64,000 nt of DNA from Yoonia sp. (GCF_018402175.1 NZ_JAGYJK010000018.1:372001-436000); one strand, 5' to 3'; positions 53,216 to 62,806 are shown, numbered from the stretch's first letter. Numbers and translations are program-made. Notes: generated by a model from the letters alone, not told the origin.

Positions 53216-54270
53216 CCCCGCTGGCCGATCTGCTGCTGGCCCGGATCGCGCGCGACGGGCCGATCAGTATTGCAAGCTTTATGGCCGATGCGCTGATGCA
53301 TCCGGTCCACGGCTATTACGCCACGCGCGACCCGTTTGGCGCGGCGGGCGATTTCACCACCGCCCCCGAGATCAGCCAGATGTTCGGCGAACTGATCGGG
53401 CTGTCGCTGGCGCAGGTCTGGCTGGATCAGGGCGCGCCTGACCCCGTGACCTTGGCCGAGCTTGGCCCCGGTCGTGGCACGCTGATGGCGGATATCCTGC
53501 GCGCCACCGCCGCCGTGCCGGGGTTTCATGCCGCTGTGACGGTGCATTTCGTGGAAACATCGCCGCATCTGCGCGCCTTGCAGGCAGAGCGCGTGCCGCA
53601 AGCCACATGGCATGACCGGATCGACACGCTGCCCGATGCGCCCTTGCTGCTGGTTGCCAATGAATTCTTTGATGCCCTGCCGATCAGGCAATTCGTGCGC
53701 GCAGGCACAGGCTGGCGCGAAAGGATGGTCGGCGCGCAGGACGGCCACTTGTGCTTTGGGCTGTCGGATGCCGCACCCTTGGCGCTGCTGGCACCGCGTC
53801 TGGACGACACGCAGGACGGTGATCTGGTGGAACACTGCCCTGCCCTGCCCGGCATTGTTGCGGCGATTGCAGGCCGGATTGCGGCACATGGCGGTGCCGC
53901 GCTGGTCATTGATTATGGCGATTGGCAATCGCTGGGGGATACGTTGCAGGCGCTGGCGGGCCATGCGCCCGCCGACCCACTGGCCGCACCGGGCGCGGCC
54001 GATCTGACCGCCCATGTCGATTTCGCCGCCATTGCCGCCCATGCCGCCCCCGCGCGCCACAGCCGCCTGACGCCGCAGGGCGTGTTTCTGGAACGGCTGG
54101 GCATCACGGCGCGGGCGCGAAAACTCGCCTCAGGGTTGACTGGGCAGGCGCTGGATGCGCATGTTGCAGCACATCGGCGCTTGACCCACCCGTCGGAAAT
54201 GGGTGACCTGTTCAAAGTGATGGCGCTCTTCCCTGCGACTGCCATGCCCCCAGCCGGACTGGACCCATGA
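53212..54270 (+). CDS. SAM-dependent methyltransferase, MidA/NDUFAF7 family
   Basis: A 352-residue class I methyltransferase. The SAM-binding motif is TLAELGPGRGTLMADILRAT; family stretches are PVHGYYATRDPFGAAGDFTT and LLLVANEFFDALPIRQFVRA. The human homologue NDUFAF7 methylates an arginine of complex I subunit NDUFS2, so a role in respiratory complex I assembly is inferred. The ATG at 53212 overlaps lgt; the stop overlaps pgeF. An lgt-midA-pgeF order is recurrent in alphaproteobacteria. Confidence 0.9.
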   Translation: MTPLADLLLARIARDGPISIASFMADALMHPVHGYYATRDPFGAAGDFTTAPEISQMFGELIGLSLAQVWLDQGAPDPVTLAELGPGRGTLMADILRATAAVPGFHAAVTVHFVETSPHLRALQAERVPQATWHDRIDTLPDAPLLLVANEFFDALPIRQFVRAGTGWRERMVGAQDGHLCFGLSDAAPLALLAPRLDDTQDGDLVEHCPALPGIVAAIAGRIAAHGGAALVIDYGDWQSLGDTLQALAGHAPADPLAAPGAADLTAHVDFAAIAAHAAPARHSRLTPQGVFLERLGITARARKLASGLTGQALDAHVAAHRRLTHPSEMGDLFKVMALFPATAMPPAGLDP

Positions 54271-55022
54271 CGCTTGAAATCATCACCGACACGGCACTTG
54301 GCACCGCCCGCCACGGGTTCTTTACCCGCAAGGGTGGTGCATCGTCTGGGGTCTTTGCGGGGTTGAACTGCGGTTTCGGCAGTTCGGACCAATCCGATAT
54401 CGTGGCGATCAACCGTGACCGTGTGGCAGGCGCGCTCGATTTGACGGCCGACAAGCTGGTCGGCGTGCATCAGGTCCATTCCGCTGACGTTGTGACCGTC
54501 ACCACCGCAGGCCCGCTGGTGCAAAAGGCCGATGCGCTGGTCACGCGCACCAAGGGGATCGCGCTGTCGGTGCTGACCGCCGATTGCCAGCCCGTGCTGT
54601 TCTACGATGAGCAGGCAGGCGTGATCGGTGCCGCCCATGCAGGCTGGAAAGGCGCTTTGGCCGGCGTTCTGGAACAGACCGTGCATGCGATGGAGCAGCT
54701 GGGTGCCGTGCGGCGCAATATCGCGGCGGTGATCGGCCCCGCGATCAGCCAGCGCAATTACGAGGTGGGCGGCGATTTCCGTGACCGATTCGTCGCCGTC
54801 GATCCGGGCTATGACAGGTTCTTTGCAGCCGGTGCGCCGGGGCGGTTCCAGTTCGATCTGCCGGGGTTCGGGCTGATGCGGTTGCGCGCTTGCGGCATCG
54901 GTCAGGCGCATTGGACGCGGCATTGCACCTATGCTGATCCGGCGCGCTTTTTCAGCTACCGGCGCAGCGTGCATCTGCAAGAGGCCGATTACGGCCGTCT
55001 GATCGCCGCGATCCGGCTGTAA
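54267..55022 (+). CDS. pgeF: Peptidoglycan editing factor / purine nucleoside phosphorylase (PgeF, YfiH family)
   Basis: A 251-residue Cu-oxidase_4/laccase-domain protein. The zinc ligands are in VGVHQVHSADVV (His), LTADCQPVLFYDE (Cys) and GAAHAGWKGALAG (His). Proteins of this family have been assigned purine nucleoside phosphorylase/adenosine deaminase activity and, in E. coli, removal of mis-incorporated amino acids from peptidoglycan precursors. Its ATG overlaps midA by 4 bases. It is the last gene of the lgt operon. Confidence 0.92.
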   Translation: MTLEIITDTALGTARHGFFTRKGGASSGVFAGLNCGFGSSDQSDIVAINRDRVAGALDLTADKLVGVHQVHSADVVTVTTAGPLVQKADALVTRTKGIALSVLTADCQPVLFYDEQAGVIGAAHAGWKGALAGVLEQTVHAMEQLGAVRRNIAAVIGPAISQRNYEVGGDFRDRFVAVDPGYDRFFAAGAPGRFQFDLPGFGLMRLRACGIGQAHWTRHCTYADPARFFSYRRSVHLQEADYGRLIAAIRL

Positions 55023-55330
55023 TCAGGGCAGCAATAGGGCGACAGCAGGACGGCAGCATGGCACGGCGACAGCCTCTGCACACGGCCGCGCGAAAATACC
55101 TTGTTTCAATGCAGTATCGTTTTCAGGCACACAGGCCTTTTTCTTGCAGCCCCGCAAATCGCCGCCAAAGTCCTGCCAGTTTGATACCGCATATTGCCCG
55201 GACATATTCCGCCACACGGGCCTGCAACACGAGGGAACGCCATGGACAACCGCGGGCAATGACAGCAACCGCCATATCATGGGCGCAGGCGACATCGCCT
55301 GTCGTACGACCGGTCCATTAAGGGGTCCGT
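55023..55330. other. Intergenic region between pgeF and the Hint-domain gene
   Basis: These 308 bases contain two overlapping short plus-strand frames (about 55058-55321 and 55144-55377) without recognisable protein or good ribosome-binding site. I see no terminator of the GGAGTATTTTT type here. The Hint-protein promoter should lie in this interval. Confidence 0.5.
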
Positions 55331-56083
55331 ATGCCAAGCCGTTCCAATGCCGCCCCAGCCTATCCGGCCCTGCATGATGCCGACGCGACATTGCGCCCCG
55401 AAAGCGAGGCTGGCCGCAGCCGACTGAACCGCAAATACACCATCACCTGTCTTGCTGGCGTCCACATCATCGAGACAAGCATCATGGCCCCTGCCATCCC
55501 CGCCTTCGAGGATGCCTTTGGGGCTTTGGGGCGCGGGACGATCCTGCAAACACGTCACGGCCCCGTCGCGGTCGAAGACCTGATGCCGGGCGATAGCCTG
55601 CGATTGATCGACGGCAGCTTTGCGCCACTGTTATGGCGCGGCATGATGACGATCACGCAGCCCGCGCGGCACAGCCTGACACGGATCACCGCTGATGCGC
55701 TGGGGATCGGGCGGCCCTTGCAGGATCTTGTTTTAGGGCCTGCAGCACGGCTTTATCATGCGACCAGCACTGTGGCGAAGCTGACAGGCAAAACGGCGGC
55801 CTATATTCCGGCCCATGATTTCGTGGATGGCAACCAGTTCATCGCTTTGCGCCCTGCGGCACCGGTCGATGTCTATCAGCTGGGCTTTGCCGCGCATGAA
55901 ACGCTGATGGTCAACGGGATCGGGGTGGAAAGCCTGCATCCCGGCACCGCCTTCAGCCTTGGCCTGCGCGGCCCCGTGCTTGCACAGTATCTGGCCCTGT
56001 TTCCTCATCTGCGCAGGCTGGATGACGTCGGGATGTTCCGGCACCCGCGGTTGCGGCTGCGCGATCTGGACCCGCAGGCCTAG
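55331..56083 (+). CDS. Hint-domain (Hedgehog/intein) protein
   Basis: A 250-residue protein. After an unusual N terminus (MPSRSNAAPAYPALHDADAT) comes a Hint-type module: GRGTILQTRHGPVAVEDLMP, then GDSLRLIDGSFAPLLWRGMM. Downstream are LVLGPAARLYHATSTVAKLT and AHETLMVNGIGVESLHPGTA. This is the Hint_2-like family common in Rhodobacterales exoproteins. The usual cysteine before GT at the module start is replaced by Gly-Arg-Gly, so autoprocessing is doubtful. It has no signal peptide. The start is uncertain. The gene converges on the MATE transporter, overlapping by 4 bases. Confidence 0.75.
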   Translation: MPSRSNAAPAYPALHDADATLRPESEAGRSRLNRKYTITCLAGVHIIETSIMAPAIPAFEDAFGALGRGTILQTRHGPVAVEDLMPGDSLRLIDGSFAPLLWRGMMTITQPARHSLTRITADALGIGRPLQDLVLGPAARLYHATSTVAKLTGKTAAYIPAHDFVDGNQFIALRPAAPVDVYQLGFAAHETLMVNGIGVESLHPGTAFSLGLRGPVLAQYLALFPHLRRLDDVGMFRHPRLRLRDLDPQA

Positions 56084-57444
56084 CCCCGCGCGGGGGTGAT
56101 CCGCACCGACCGCCCCCAGAACCGCCACATCAGCAGCAGCGCCGCCACCAGCAACCCCAGCACCAGCCCCAGCCATATGCCGACACCACCCAAGCCCCAG
56201 TGAAACGCCAACAAATAACTGGCGGGCAAACCGACCCCCCAATAGCTGAACGCCGCCATCACCATCGGCACCGTCGTGTCCTGCACACCGCGCAACAGGC
56301 CCAGCACGACGACCTGCAACCCGTCGACCAGCTGGAACAGCCCCGCGATCATCACGAGCGTGATACCGACTTGCATGAGCCGTAGCCTTTCAGGCTCTGC
56401 GGGGTCGATGAATATGGAGACCAACAGGCCGGGGATCAGCAGAAAAATCGCCGAGGTCACCGCCGCATAAATGGCCGACAGCCCGATGGCGGTGATCCCG
56501 CCGCGCCGCAGCCCCTGTTCGTCGCGCCGGCCCAGCGCGCGGCCCGCGCGCACCGTCGCCGCCTGCGAAAAGCCGATATGCACCATGAAGGTCAGGCTGG
56601 CCAATTGGATCGCGATGCCATGGGCGGCCAGTTCAATCGGCCCGATCCAGCCCATCATGATCGCCGAGGCGCTGAACAACCCGCCTTCGGCCAAAGATGT
56701 CAGCCCGATGGGCCAGCCCAACAGGAAAACGCGGCGCATGATTTCGCTGTCAGGACGGTGAAAATTGCGGAACAATTCATAGCGCGGCAGCTTGCGCAGG
56801 ATATAGCCGACCAGCAGCGCCACGCCCAGCAAATTGACCATGACCGACGCGATGGCCGCCCCTTCGATCCCCAGCTCCGGCGCGCCCCAATTGCCAAAGA
56901 TCAGCGCGTAATTCACCAGCCCGTTCAGCACCGCCGTCCCGACCGTGGCCCATAGGATAAACGCGGTATGTTCAAGCGCCACCAGAAAGGATTTCAGCGC
57001 CATCACCAGCAATGTCGGAATCATCCCCCAGATCACGATCTGCAGGTACAAATGCGCCTCGGCCGCGACGATGGGCGCTTGGCCGATGGCGATCAGGATA
57101 TCCTCGGCCCAGAAAAAGGGCAGCATGACGATCACACCATAGAGGATCGACAGCCATAGCCCCATGCGCGTGACGCGCCGGACCTGCACCTGGTCATTCT
57201 GTTCATTCGCCGCCGCCACCAGGGGCGTGATCGCCTGCGCGAAACCGGCCCCCACAATGAAAACAACGAAAAACAACGATGTTGCAATCGTCGCCGCCGC
57301 CAATGCCGTGACATCATACCAGCCCAGCATCAGCGTATCGGTCATATGGATCGCGAATTGCGCCATATTGCTCAGGATCAGGGGGATGCCCAGCTTCCAG
57401 ATCGCGCGCGCATGTTCGGGATATGTGGTGGCGATCTGTTGCAT
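56080..57444 (-). CDS. MATE-family multidrug/Na+ efflux transporter
   Basis: A 454-residue polytopic protein with twelve predicted membrane segments in two homologous halves (e.g. LGIPLILSNMAQFAIHMTDT, LGWPIGLTSLAEGGLFSASA). Charged and Pro residues of the NorM type are present. It should export cationic drugs using Na+ or H+. The MQQIATTYPEH methionine at 57444 is preferred over 57486. The substrate range is unknown. The nearest upstream gene on its strand is the NicO transporter, which ends 42 bases before the start. Confidence 0.9.
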   Translation of the reverse strand: MQQIATTYPEHARAIWKLGIPLILSNMAQFAIHMTDTLMLGWYDVTALAAATIATSLFFVVFIVGAGFAQAITPLVAAANEQNDQVQVRRVTRMGLWLSILYGVIVMLPFFWAEDILIAIGQAPIVAAEAHLYLQIVIWGMIPTLLVMALKSFLVALEHTAFILWATVGTAVLNGLVNYALIFGNWGAPELGIEGAAIASVMVNLLGVALLVGYILRKLPRYELFRNFHRPDSEIMRRVFLLGWPIGLTSLAEGGLFSASAIMMGWIGPIELAAHGIAIQLASLTFMVHIGFSQAATVRAGRALGRRDEQGLRRGGITAIGLSAIYAAVTSAIFLLIPGLLVSIFIDPAEPERLRLMQVGITLVMIAGLFQLVDGLQVVVLGLLRGVQDTTVPMVMAAFSYWGVGLPASYLLAFHWGLGGVGIWLGLVLGLLVAALLLMWRFWGRSVRITPARG

Positions 57445-57486
57445 TGCGCCAGCATTAGGCGCGAAGCCATGGGTCGTAAAGCGCAA

Positions 57487-58371
57487 TCAGATGCTGCGCT
57501 GCACCAACTGCAAGGCGAGCAGCATGACCAGCGCACCGGCGGCGATCTCGGCGCTGGCCATCATGCGCGCGGTGCCACGGTTGCTGACCAGTTGCAGCGC
57601 AGATTCGCGCAAACCAACGGCGGCAAAGGCCACCAGCACCGTGATACTGGCCGTGCCCAGCCCCATCACGAAGGCCCCGATGATCCCCGCCCAGTCCAGC
57701 CCGAACCGCCATGTCAGGATCAGCAGGAACACCGCCCCCGTGCAGGGGCGCACCGCAATCGCGGCGACAATGGCCGCAGCATCGCGCCATGACCGGACCT
57801 CGGCCGCCTGTTCCACGCTGGGGCCATGGGCGTGCCCGCAACTGGCGCAGATGTCGTCATGCGCGTGGACAGGTTTGCGCAGGCCGTGCAGATGGCGCGC
57901 GCCGCGCAGCGCCAGCCATAACCCGACCCCCGCGATCAGCGCATAGCTGACAGGTTCCAGCACATCATCGGCCAGCCCCGTCATCTGCGCGCGGCCCCAG
58001 CCCAGCGCCCAAACCGCGCCGTAAACCAGCAGCACCGCCGTCGCCGCCTGCGCCAGCGACGACGCCAGCGCCAGCCCCGCCAGCCGCCCCACAGGCACCC
58101 GCGCGCCGATCCCGTAACCGCCGATGACCAGCTTGCCATGCCCCGGCCCTGCGGCATGAACAAACCCGTAAGCAAAACACAGCCCCCACAGCGTCAGCAC
58201 CGCCGCCCTGTCGCCCTGCTGCAAGGCGCGCAAGGCGCCCGCCATCGCATTCTGGACCTGCATCTGGCTGGCGGCGGCCTGCCGCGCGATCTGGTCCGCG
58301 CCGCCAAAGCCCCAAAGCCACAGCGCCGCCATGCCGATCAGCGCCAGCAGGATTACAGCAAACCGGCGCAT
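57487..58371 (-). CDS. NicO-family nickel/cobalt transporter
   Basis: A 294-residue integral membrane protein with six or so membrane segments. The family motifs are GLCFAYGFVHAAGPGHGKLV and AAIAVRPCTGAVFLLILTWR. A His/Cys-rich cytosolic loop (HAHDDICASCGHAHG) probably handles metal. The ATG at 58371 lies inside the DUF1007 gene (19-base overlap), indicating coupled translation. The DUF1007/NicO pair is a recurrent uptake or efflux unit for Ni, Co or Zn; the metal and direction are not evident. Confidence 0.88.
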   Translation of the reverse strand: MRRFAVILLALIGMAALWLWGFGGADQIARQAAASQMQVQNAMAGALRALQQGDRAAVLTLWGLCFAYGFVHAAGPGHGKLVIGGYGIGARVPVGRLAGLALASSLAQAATAVLLVYGAVWALGWGRAQMTGLADDVLEPVSYALIAGVGLWLALRGARHLHGLRKPVHAHDDICASCGHAHGPSVEQAAEVRSWRDAAAIVAAIAVRPCTGAVFLLILTWRFGLDWAGIIGAFVMGLGTASITVLVAFAAVGLRESALQLVSNRGTARMMASAEIAAGALVMLLALQLVQRSI

Positions 58372-59000
58372 GTCACCACCACGGTATCGGCAAAGGACCG
58401 GCCGACTTCGGGGAAATCCTCATCGGGGCCGACATCGCTGGCAGGGCGGCCATAAAGCAATTCGTCAACAAGCGAATAGGCGGCGTCCAGATTGGCGGGG
58501 ATGACATCCACCGAGCAATCGTCACGACCTTCGACGGTGACCGGACCGGCCAGCGCATAGGCGACGTAATAGGTCGGATCATAGGGCAGGATCATCAGCG
58601 GTGCGGCGCGGTCGGCAACCTGTGCCAAGGGGCGCAAATGGGTTTCGCGCATGATCCCGTCCGCGTAAACCATCGCATGGTCGCGTTTGGAGGCCAAGGG
58701 CAGGATCGTGTCGCCCTGCACGACTTCCAGATCGCCATCGAAATCAGCGGGCCATGCGGCGATCTGAGTGTCCAGCAGCGCCTGTTCCTCGGGCGTCAGT
58801 TTCAGATCGCCGTCCGTGTCGATACCCAGATCGGCGGTGACCAGCATCGAAAAATACGCGTCATAGACCCAGTCCAGCCGCACGCCGACGCCACCTTGTG
58901 CATCAAACACCACGGCCATTTCCACCTGCACAAACACATGCGGATGCGCCAGTGCAGGTACCGGCAACAACAGCGGGATCAGGGACAATTTGCGCAACAT
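58353..59000 (-). CDS. DUF1007 periplasmic protein (metal-transport partner)
   Basis: A 215-residue exported protein starting MLRKLSLIPLLLPVPALAHP; cleavage after ALA exposes an N-terminal HPHVFVQVEMAVVF that is typical of DUF1007 and could bind metal. An EF-hand-like DTDGDLKLTPEE follows. It is the natural neighbour of the NicO transporter and is assumed to deliver metal to it. An in-frame start at 59165 adds a non-family N terminus. No Zur or NikR box was recognised upstream. Confidence 0.88.
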   Translation of the reverse strand: MLRKLSLIPLLLPVPALAHPHVFVQVEMAVVFDAQGGVGVRLDWVYDAYFSMLVTADLGIDTDGDLKLTPEEQALLDTQIAAWPADFDGDLEVVQGDTILPLASKRDHAMVYADGIMRETHLRPLAQVADRAAPLMILPYDPTYYVAYALAGPVTVEGRDDCSVDVIPANLDAAYSLVDELLYGRPASDVGPDEDFPEVGRSFADTVVVTCAGLL

Positions 59001-59143
59001 GGCCCTAGCTACCGCAGGGCCGCGCGTGCCGCAATCGCGCTGTGCGACAACGGGCGACACTTGGCCGTGATCGGCCCCTGACGGCCAGCCCCTGGCATGC
59101 GCGATCATGGCACCGCAGGCCACAGGCAAGTCTGGGCAAGCTG

Positions 59144-60028
59144 TCAGCCCAGAACATCGCGCCATGAATACTGCGGGGCGAAACCGACCATACGCTTGGC
59201 TTTGGCATTGCTATACATTGTTTCGTTTTCCGACAAAGTGCCGCGCTGTTCGACCCCTTGGTAAAACCGGTCGATCACCTGACGCGCGGTGATCCCGACA
59301 CTCAGATCATCATTAGACACATTGAACACCTGATAGCCCAGCCCGTCGGTTTTAAGGCAGCAATCAACCATATGCCCCAGATCGCGTGCATCGATATAGG
59401 CGAATATATTGCGACGGCGGGTTGCGGCATCAGCAATGAATGCGGGAAAGTTTGTCGCATATTCATGTGGTTCAATGACATTATTGATCCGCAATCCGTA
59501 AATATCTATGCCCGTGCGCATCTGAAAGCTGCGCGCTGTTGCCTCGTTGCAGACCTTGGACATGGCATAGCTGTCATGCGGCACGGTGGGGTGATCTTCA
59601 TCTACCGGCACATAATCCGGCTTCACCTCGCCATGGGCAAAACAGACGCCATAGGTGGTTTCGGAACTGGCAAAGATCACCTTGGGCACGCCCAGTTTCA
59701 CCGCCGCCTCGATCACATTATAGGTGGATTGGGTGTTGATACGGAAACATTCCGCATCGGTGCCGATCATCACGCGCGGCACGGCGGCGAAATGCACGAC
59801 AGCATCGAAACGCGGCACGCCGGTGCCTGTATCAAGTTCATGGAAATCGGTGTATTGCGACATGGCCCCGATCACCTGCCCCGCATCGGTCAGGTCCACC
59901 AGCAATTCGGACACGTCCAGACCGGACGGTACAAGGTCGATATTGACGACGATATGCCCCTGCGCCTGCAAATAGGCGATCGCATGTTTGCCCGCCTTGC
60001 CGCTGCCGCCAGTAAAGAAAATGCGCAT
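59144..60028 (-). CDS. NAD-dependent epimerase/dehydratase (extended SDR)
   Basis: A 294-residue extended short-chain dehydrogenase. The NAD-binding motif is MRIFFTGGSGKAGKHAIAYL. The catalytic Ser/Thr region is VIFASSETTYGVCF and the YxxxK is in SYAMSKVCNEATARSFQ. Sequence type is UDP-glucose 4-epimerase-like/uronate dehydrogenase-like; the substrate is unknown. AAAGGA precedes the ATG. It starts 33 bases after the stop of the DMSP lyase gene on the same strand, so they are probably one transcript. Confidence 0.88.
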   Translation of the reverse strand: MRIFFTGGSGKAGKHAIAYLQAQGHIVVNIDLVPSGLDVSELLVDLTDAGQVIGAMSQYTDFHELDTGTGVPRFDAVVHFAAVPRVMIGTDAECFRINTQSTYNVIEAAVKLGVPKVIFASSETTYGVCFAHGEVKPDYVPVDEDHPTVPHDSYAMSKVCNEATARSFQMRTGIDIYGLRINNVIEPHEYATNFPAFIADAATRRRNIFAYIDARDLGHMVDCCLKTDGLGYQVFNVSNDDLSVGITARQVIDRFYQGVEQRGTLSENETMYSNAKAKRMVGFAPQYSWRDVLG

Positions 60029-60061
60029 GGGTGATCCTTTCACATGTCTGTTTGCGGCACA

Positions 60062-60724
60062 CTATTTGCGCAGGCGGGAAAAGACCATCTTTTGTCCGGC
60101 CAGATCAGCCGGTTTGCCCAGCCATGCATAAGCCAGCAATGCCGGTTCACGGTCACCCACGGTGATCCGGTGCAAATGGTCCGGCGGATTAAAGATCATC
60201 GAGCCGGGCACATAAACGCCCTGATGGTTTTCCGACACGGCACCCGACAGGCAAACATAGCTTTCGGTGATCCCTTGATGCGCATGGGCGGGATAGGTGC
60301 AGGACGGGGCGAACAAGACCACGCCCAGAATAATCTCTGACGTGACGACCGGCCCATTTGGCCCCGCAATCTCGGCATAAGCATAGGAATCGGCCAGTGC
60401 CGACGGCACCTTTTCATAACCATACTGCCACGACAGATCGGAACGCACCGTATCCAGCGCACGGATGGTCGAGGCCATGATCCCCGACCGCCCCTGATCC
60501 AGCGCGCGGCGCAGATGCGCGGTGACAGGTTTCTGCGCGGCAGTCTGCAATTGCACAGGCGCATGCGCCTTGATCACGCGGTTGATCGCCTCGCGCACCT
60601 GACGCTGATGGCTGCGGATGCGGTCACTGCCGCCCGCGGGGATCGCGCGGTAAAGCTCGTAGAATTCTGCCAGCAAATAGCGCCAGTCAGGCAATGTCTT
60701 GATCGTCGTCAGAGTGTCCGTCAT
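60062..60724 (-). CDS. dddL: Dimethylsulfoniopropionate lyase, DddL-type cupin
   Basis: A 220-residue cupin enzyme. It has the metal site PAHAHQGITESYVCLSG (H147, H149, E154, with Y156 as likely base) and a second motif IFNPPDHLHRITVG (H185). DddL enzymes cleave DMSP to dimethyl sulfide, acrylate and H+. Length matches Rhodobacter and Sulfitobacter DddL (about 226). The ATG at 60724 is divergent from parE with 123 bases between. No acrylate-catabolism genes (acuI, acuK) or dmd genes are adjacent. The identification rests on motif and layout, not alignment. Confidence 0.85.
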   Translation of the reverse strand: MTDTLTTIKTLPDWRYLLAEFYELYRAIPAGGSDRIRSHQRQVREAINRVIKAHAPVQLQTAAQKPVTAHLRRALDQGRSGIMASTIRALDTVRSDLSWQYGYEKVPSALADSYAYAEIAGPNGPVVTSEIILGVVLFAPSCTYPAHAHQGITESYVCLSGAVSENHQGVYVPGSMIFNPPDHLHRITVGDREPALLAYAWLGKPADLAGQKMVFSRLRK

Positions 60725-60847
60725 CGCGCCCCCCATTTGAGCGGAACCTGCCACAGCGCCAAGGGCAAGACAAACCCCATCTGCGGGGTCTTTCATGGAC
60801 GCCCCCCCTCTGCCATAAAGGTGCAAACCACAAGAAAAGAGCAGCCA

Positions 60848-62806
60848 ATGGCCGACGACCTTTTGTCCACGACAGGACCCGATGATTACAACGCCTCCAG
60901 CATCGAGGTGCTGGAAGGGTTGGAGCCTGTCCGCAAACGCCCCGGCATGTATATCGGCGGCACCGATGAACGCGCCTTGCATCATCTGGTGGCCGAGGTT
61001 CTTGATAACTCGATGGACGAGGCTGTTGCAGGCCATGCCAACCGGATCGAGGTGGAATTGCACGCCGATCATTCCGTCACGATCCGCGACAACGGGCGGG
61101 GTATCCCTGTCGATCCACACCCCAAATTCCCCGACAAATCCGCGCTCGAGGTGATCCTGTGCACCCTGCACGCAGGCGGCAAGTTTTCGGGCAAGGCCTA
61201 TCAGACATCGGGCGGTTTGCACGGGGTCGGTGCATCCGTGGTCAACGCATTGTCGGATTCGATGGTGGTGCAGGTCGCGCGCAATAAGGAATTGTTCGAA
61301 CAACGCTTTTCACGCGGCCTGCCCTTGGGGCCGATCCAGAAACTGGGACCAACGCAAAACCGGCGCGGCACGACGGTCACATTCCACGCGGATGAACAGA
61401 TTTTCGGATCGCAGAAATTCAAACCTGCACGGCTTTATAAATCGATCCAGTCCAAGGCCTATCTGTTTTCCGGCGTCGAAATCCGCTGGAAAACCGAAAT
61501 CAACGACGGCGAAACCCCGCTCGAGGCGACGTTCCATTTTCCCGGCGGTCTGGCTGATTATCTCAAGGAAACCTTGGGCAAATCCGCGACCTATGCCGAT
61601 AAACCATTCGCGGGCAGCGTCGATTTCGCCGACAAGTTCAACGAACCCGGCAAGGTGGAATGGGCGATCAACTGGACGCCGGTGCGCGACGGTTTTCTGC
61701 AATCCTATTGCAACACGGTCCCCACGCCTGAAGGCGGCACCCATGTCGCGGGCTTCTGGAACGCGATCCTGAAGGGCATCAAGGGTTACGGCGAATTGGC
61801 CAATAACAAAAAGGCCGCGCTGATCACGCGTGAAGACCTGATGTCGGGCGGTTGTGCGCTGGTGTCCTGTTTCATCCGCGAACCGGCCTTCGTCGGCCAG
61901 ACCAAGGACCGGCTGTCATCGGAAATCGCAGCCCGCATGACCGAAGGCGCCGTGCGCGACCATTTCGACAACTGGCTGGCGGCTGATACCAAATCCGCGG
62001 GCGCGATCCTTGATTTTCTGGTGCTGCGTGCCGAAGAACGGCTCAAGCGCCGTCAGGAAAAGGAAACCGCCCGCAAATCCGCAACCAAGAAACTGCGCCT
62101 GCCCGGCAAGCTGACCGATTGCACATCCAAGGACCGCAAGGGGACAGAGCTGTTTATCGTCGAAGGGGATTCGGCCGGCGGCTCTGGCAAGGGTGCGCGC
62201 AACCGCGTCAATCAGGCGCTGTTGCCGCTGAAGGGCAAGATCCTGAACGTGCTGGGGGCTGCGTCGAACAAGCTGACGACCAATCAGGAAATCAACGATC
62301 TGTGCGAAGCCTTGGGCGTCGGCATGGGCACCAAGTTCAACGTTGATGATTTGCGCTATGAAAAGATCATCATCATGACCGATGCCGACGTGGATGGCGC
62401 GCATATCGCCAGCCTCTTGATGACGTTCTTTTTCACCCAGATGCGCCCGCTGATCGACCACGGTCACCTGTATCTGGCCTGCCCGCCGCTGTATCGGCTG
62501 ACCCAAGGCGCGCGGCGCATCTATGTCGCCGATGACGCCGAAAAAGAAAAGATGATGGCTAAGGGTCTGGGCGGCAAAGGCAAGATCGACGTGCAACGCT
62601 TCAAGGGTCTGGGCGAGATGGACGCGAAAGACCTCAAGGAAACCACGATGGACCCCGCCACCCGCAAACTGATCCGCGTGACCGTGCATGACGACGTCCC
62701 CGGCGACACCGCCGATCTGGTCGAGCGGCTGATGGGCAAGAAACCGGAACTGCGGTTCCAGTATATTCAGGAAAACGCGCGGTTTGTGGAGGAGTTGGAT
62801 GTTTGA
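60848..62806 (+). CDS. parE: DNA topoisomerase IV subunit B
   Basis: A 652-residue GHKL ATPase/TOPRIM subunit. N-terminal ATPase motifs: EVLDNSMDEAVAGH, RDNGRGIPVD and TSGGLHGVGASVVNALSD. TOPRIM motifs: IVEGDSAGGSGKGARNR and IMTDADVDGAHIASLLM. It decatenates sister chromosomes with ParC. A common form of the first TOPRIM motif is EGDSAGGSAKxARxR; here it reads SGKGARNR, a small deviation. The ATG at 60848 is well placed; two hairpins follow the stop. Confidence 0.94.
   Translation: MADDLLSTTGPDDYNASSIEVLEGLEPVRKRPGMYIGGTDERALHHLVAEVLDNSMDEAVAGHANRIEVELHADHSVTIRDNGRGIPVDPHPKFPDKSALEVILCTLHAGGKFSGKAYQTSGGLHGVGASVVNALSDSMVVQVARNKELFEQRFSRGLPLGPIQKLGPTQNRRGTTVTFHADEQIFGSQKFKPARLYKSIQSKAYLFSGVEIRWKTEINDGETPLEATFHFPGGLADYLKETLGKSATYADKPFAGSVDFADKFNEPGKVEWAINWTPVRDGFLQSYCNTVPTPEGGTHVAGFWNAILKGIKGYGELANNKKAALITREDLMSGGCALVSCFIREPAFVGQTKDRLSSEIAARMTEGAVRDHFDNWLAADTKSAGAILDFLVLRAEERLKRRQEKETARKSATKKLRLPGKLTDCTSKDRKGTELFIVEGDSAGGSGKGARNRVNQALLPLKGKILNVLGAASNKLTTNQEINDLCEALGVGMGTKFNVDDLRYEKIIIMTDADVDGAHIASLLMTFFFTQMRPLIDHGHLYLACPPLYRLTQGARRIYVADDAEKEKMMAKGLGGKGKIDVQRFKGLGEMDAKDLKETTMDPATRKLIRVTVHDDVPGDTADLVERLMGKKPELRFQYIQENARFVEELDV

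Noticed and set aside
55058-55377. Two short plus-strand frames in the pgeF-Hint gap
   Set aside because: No start signals, and composition unlike neighbouring proteins; more likely non-coding.
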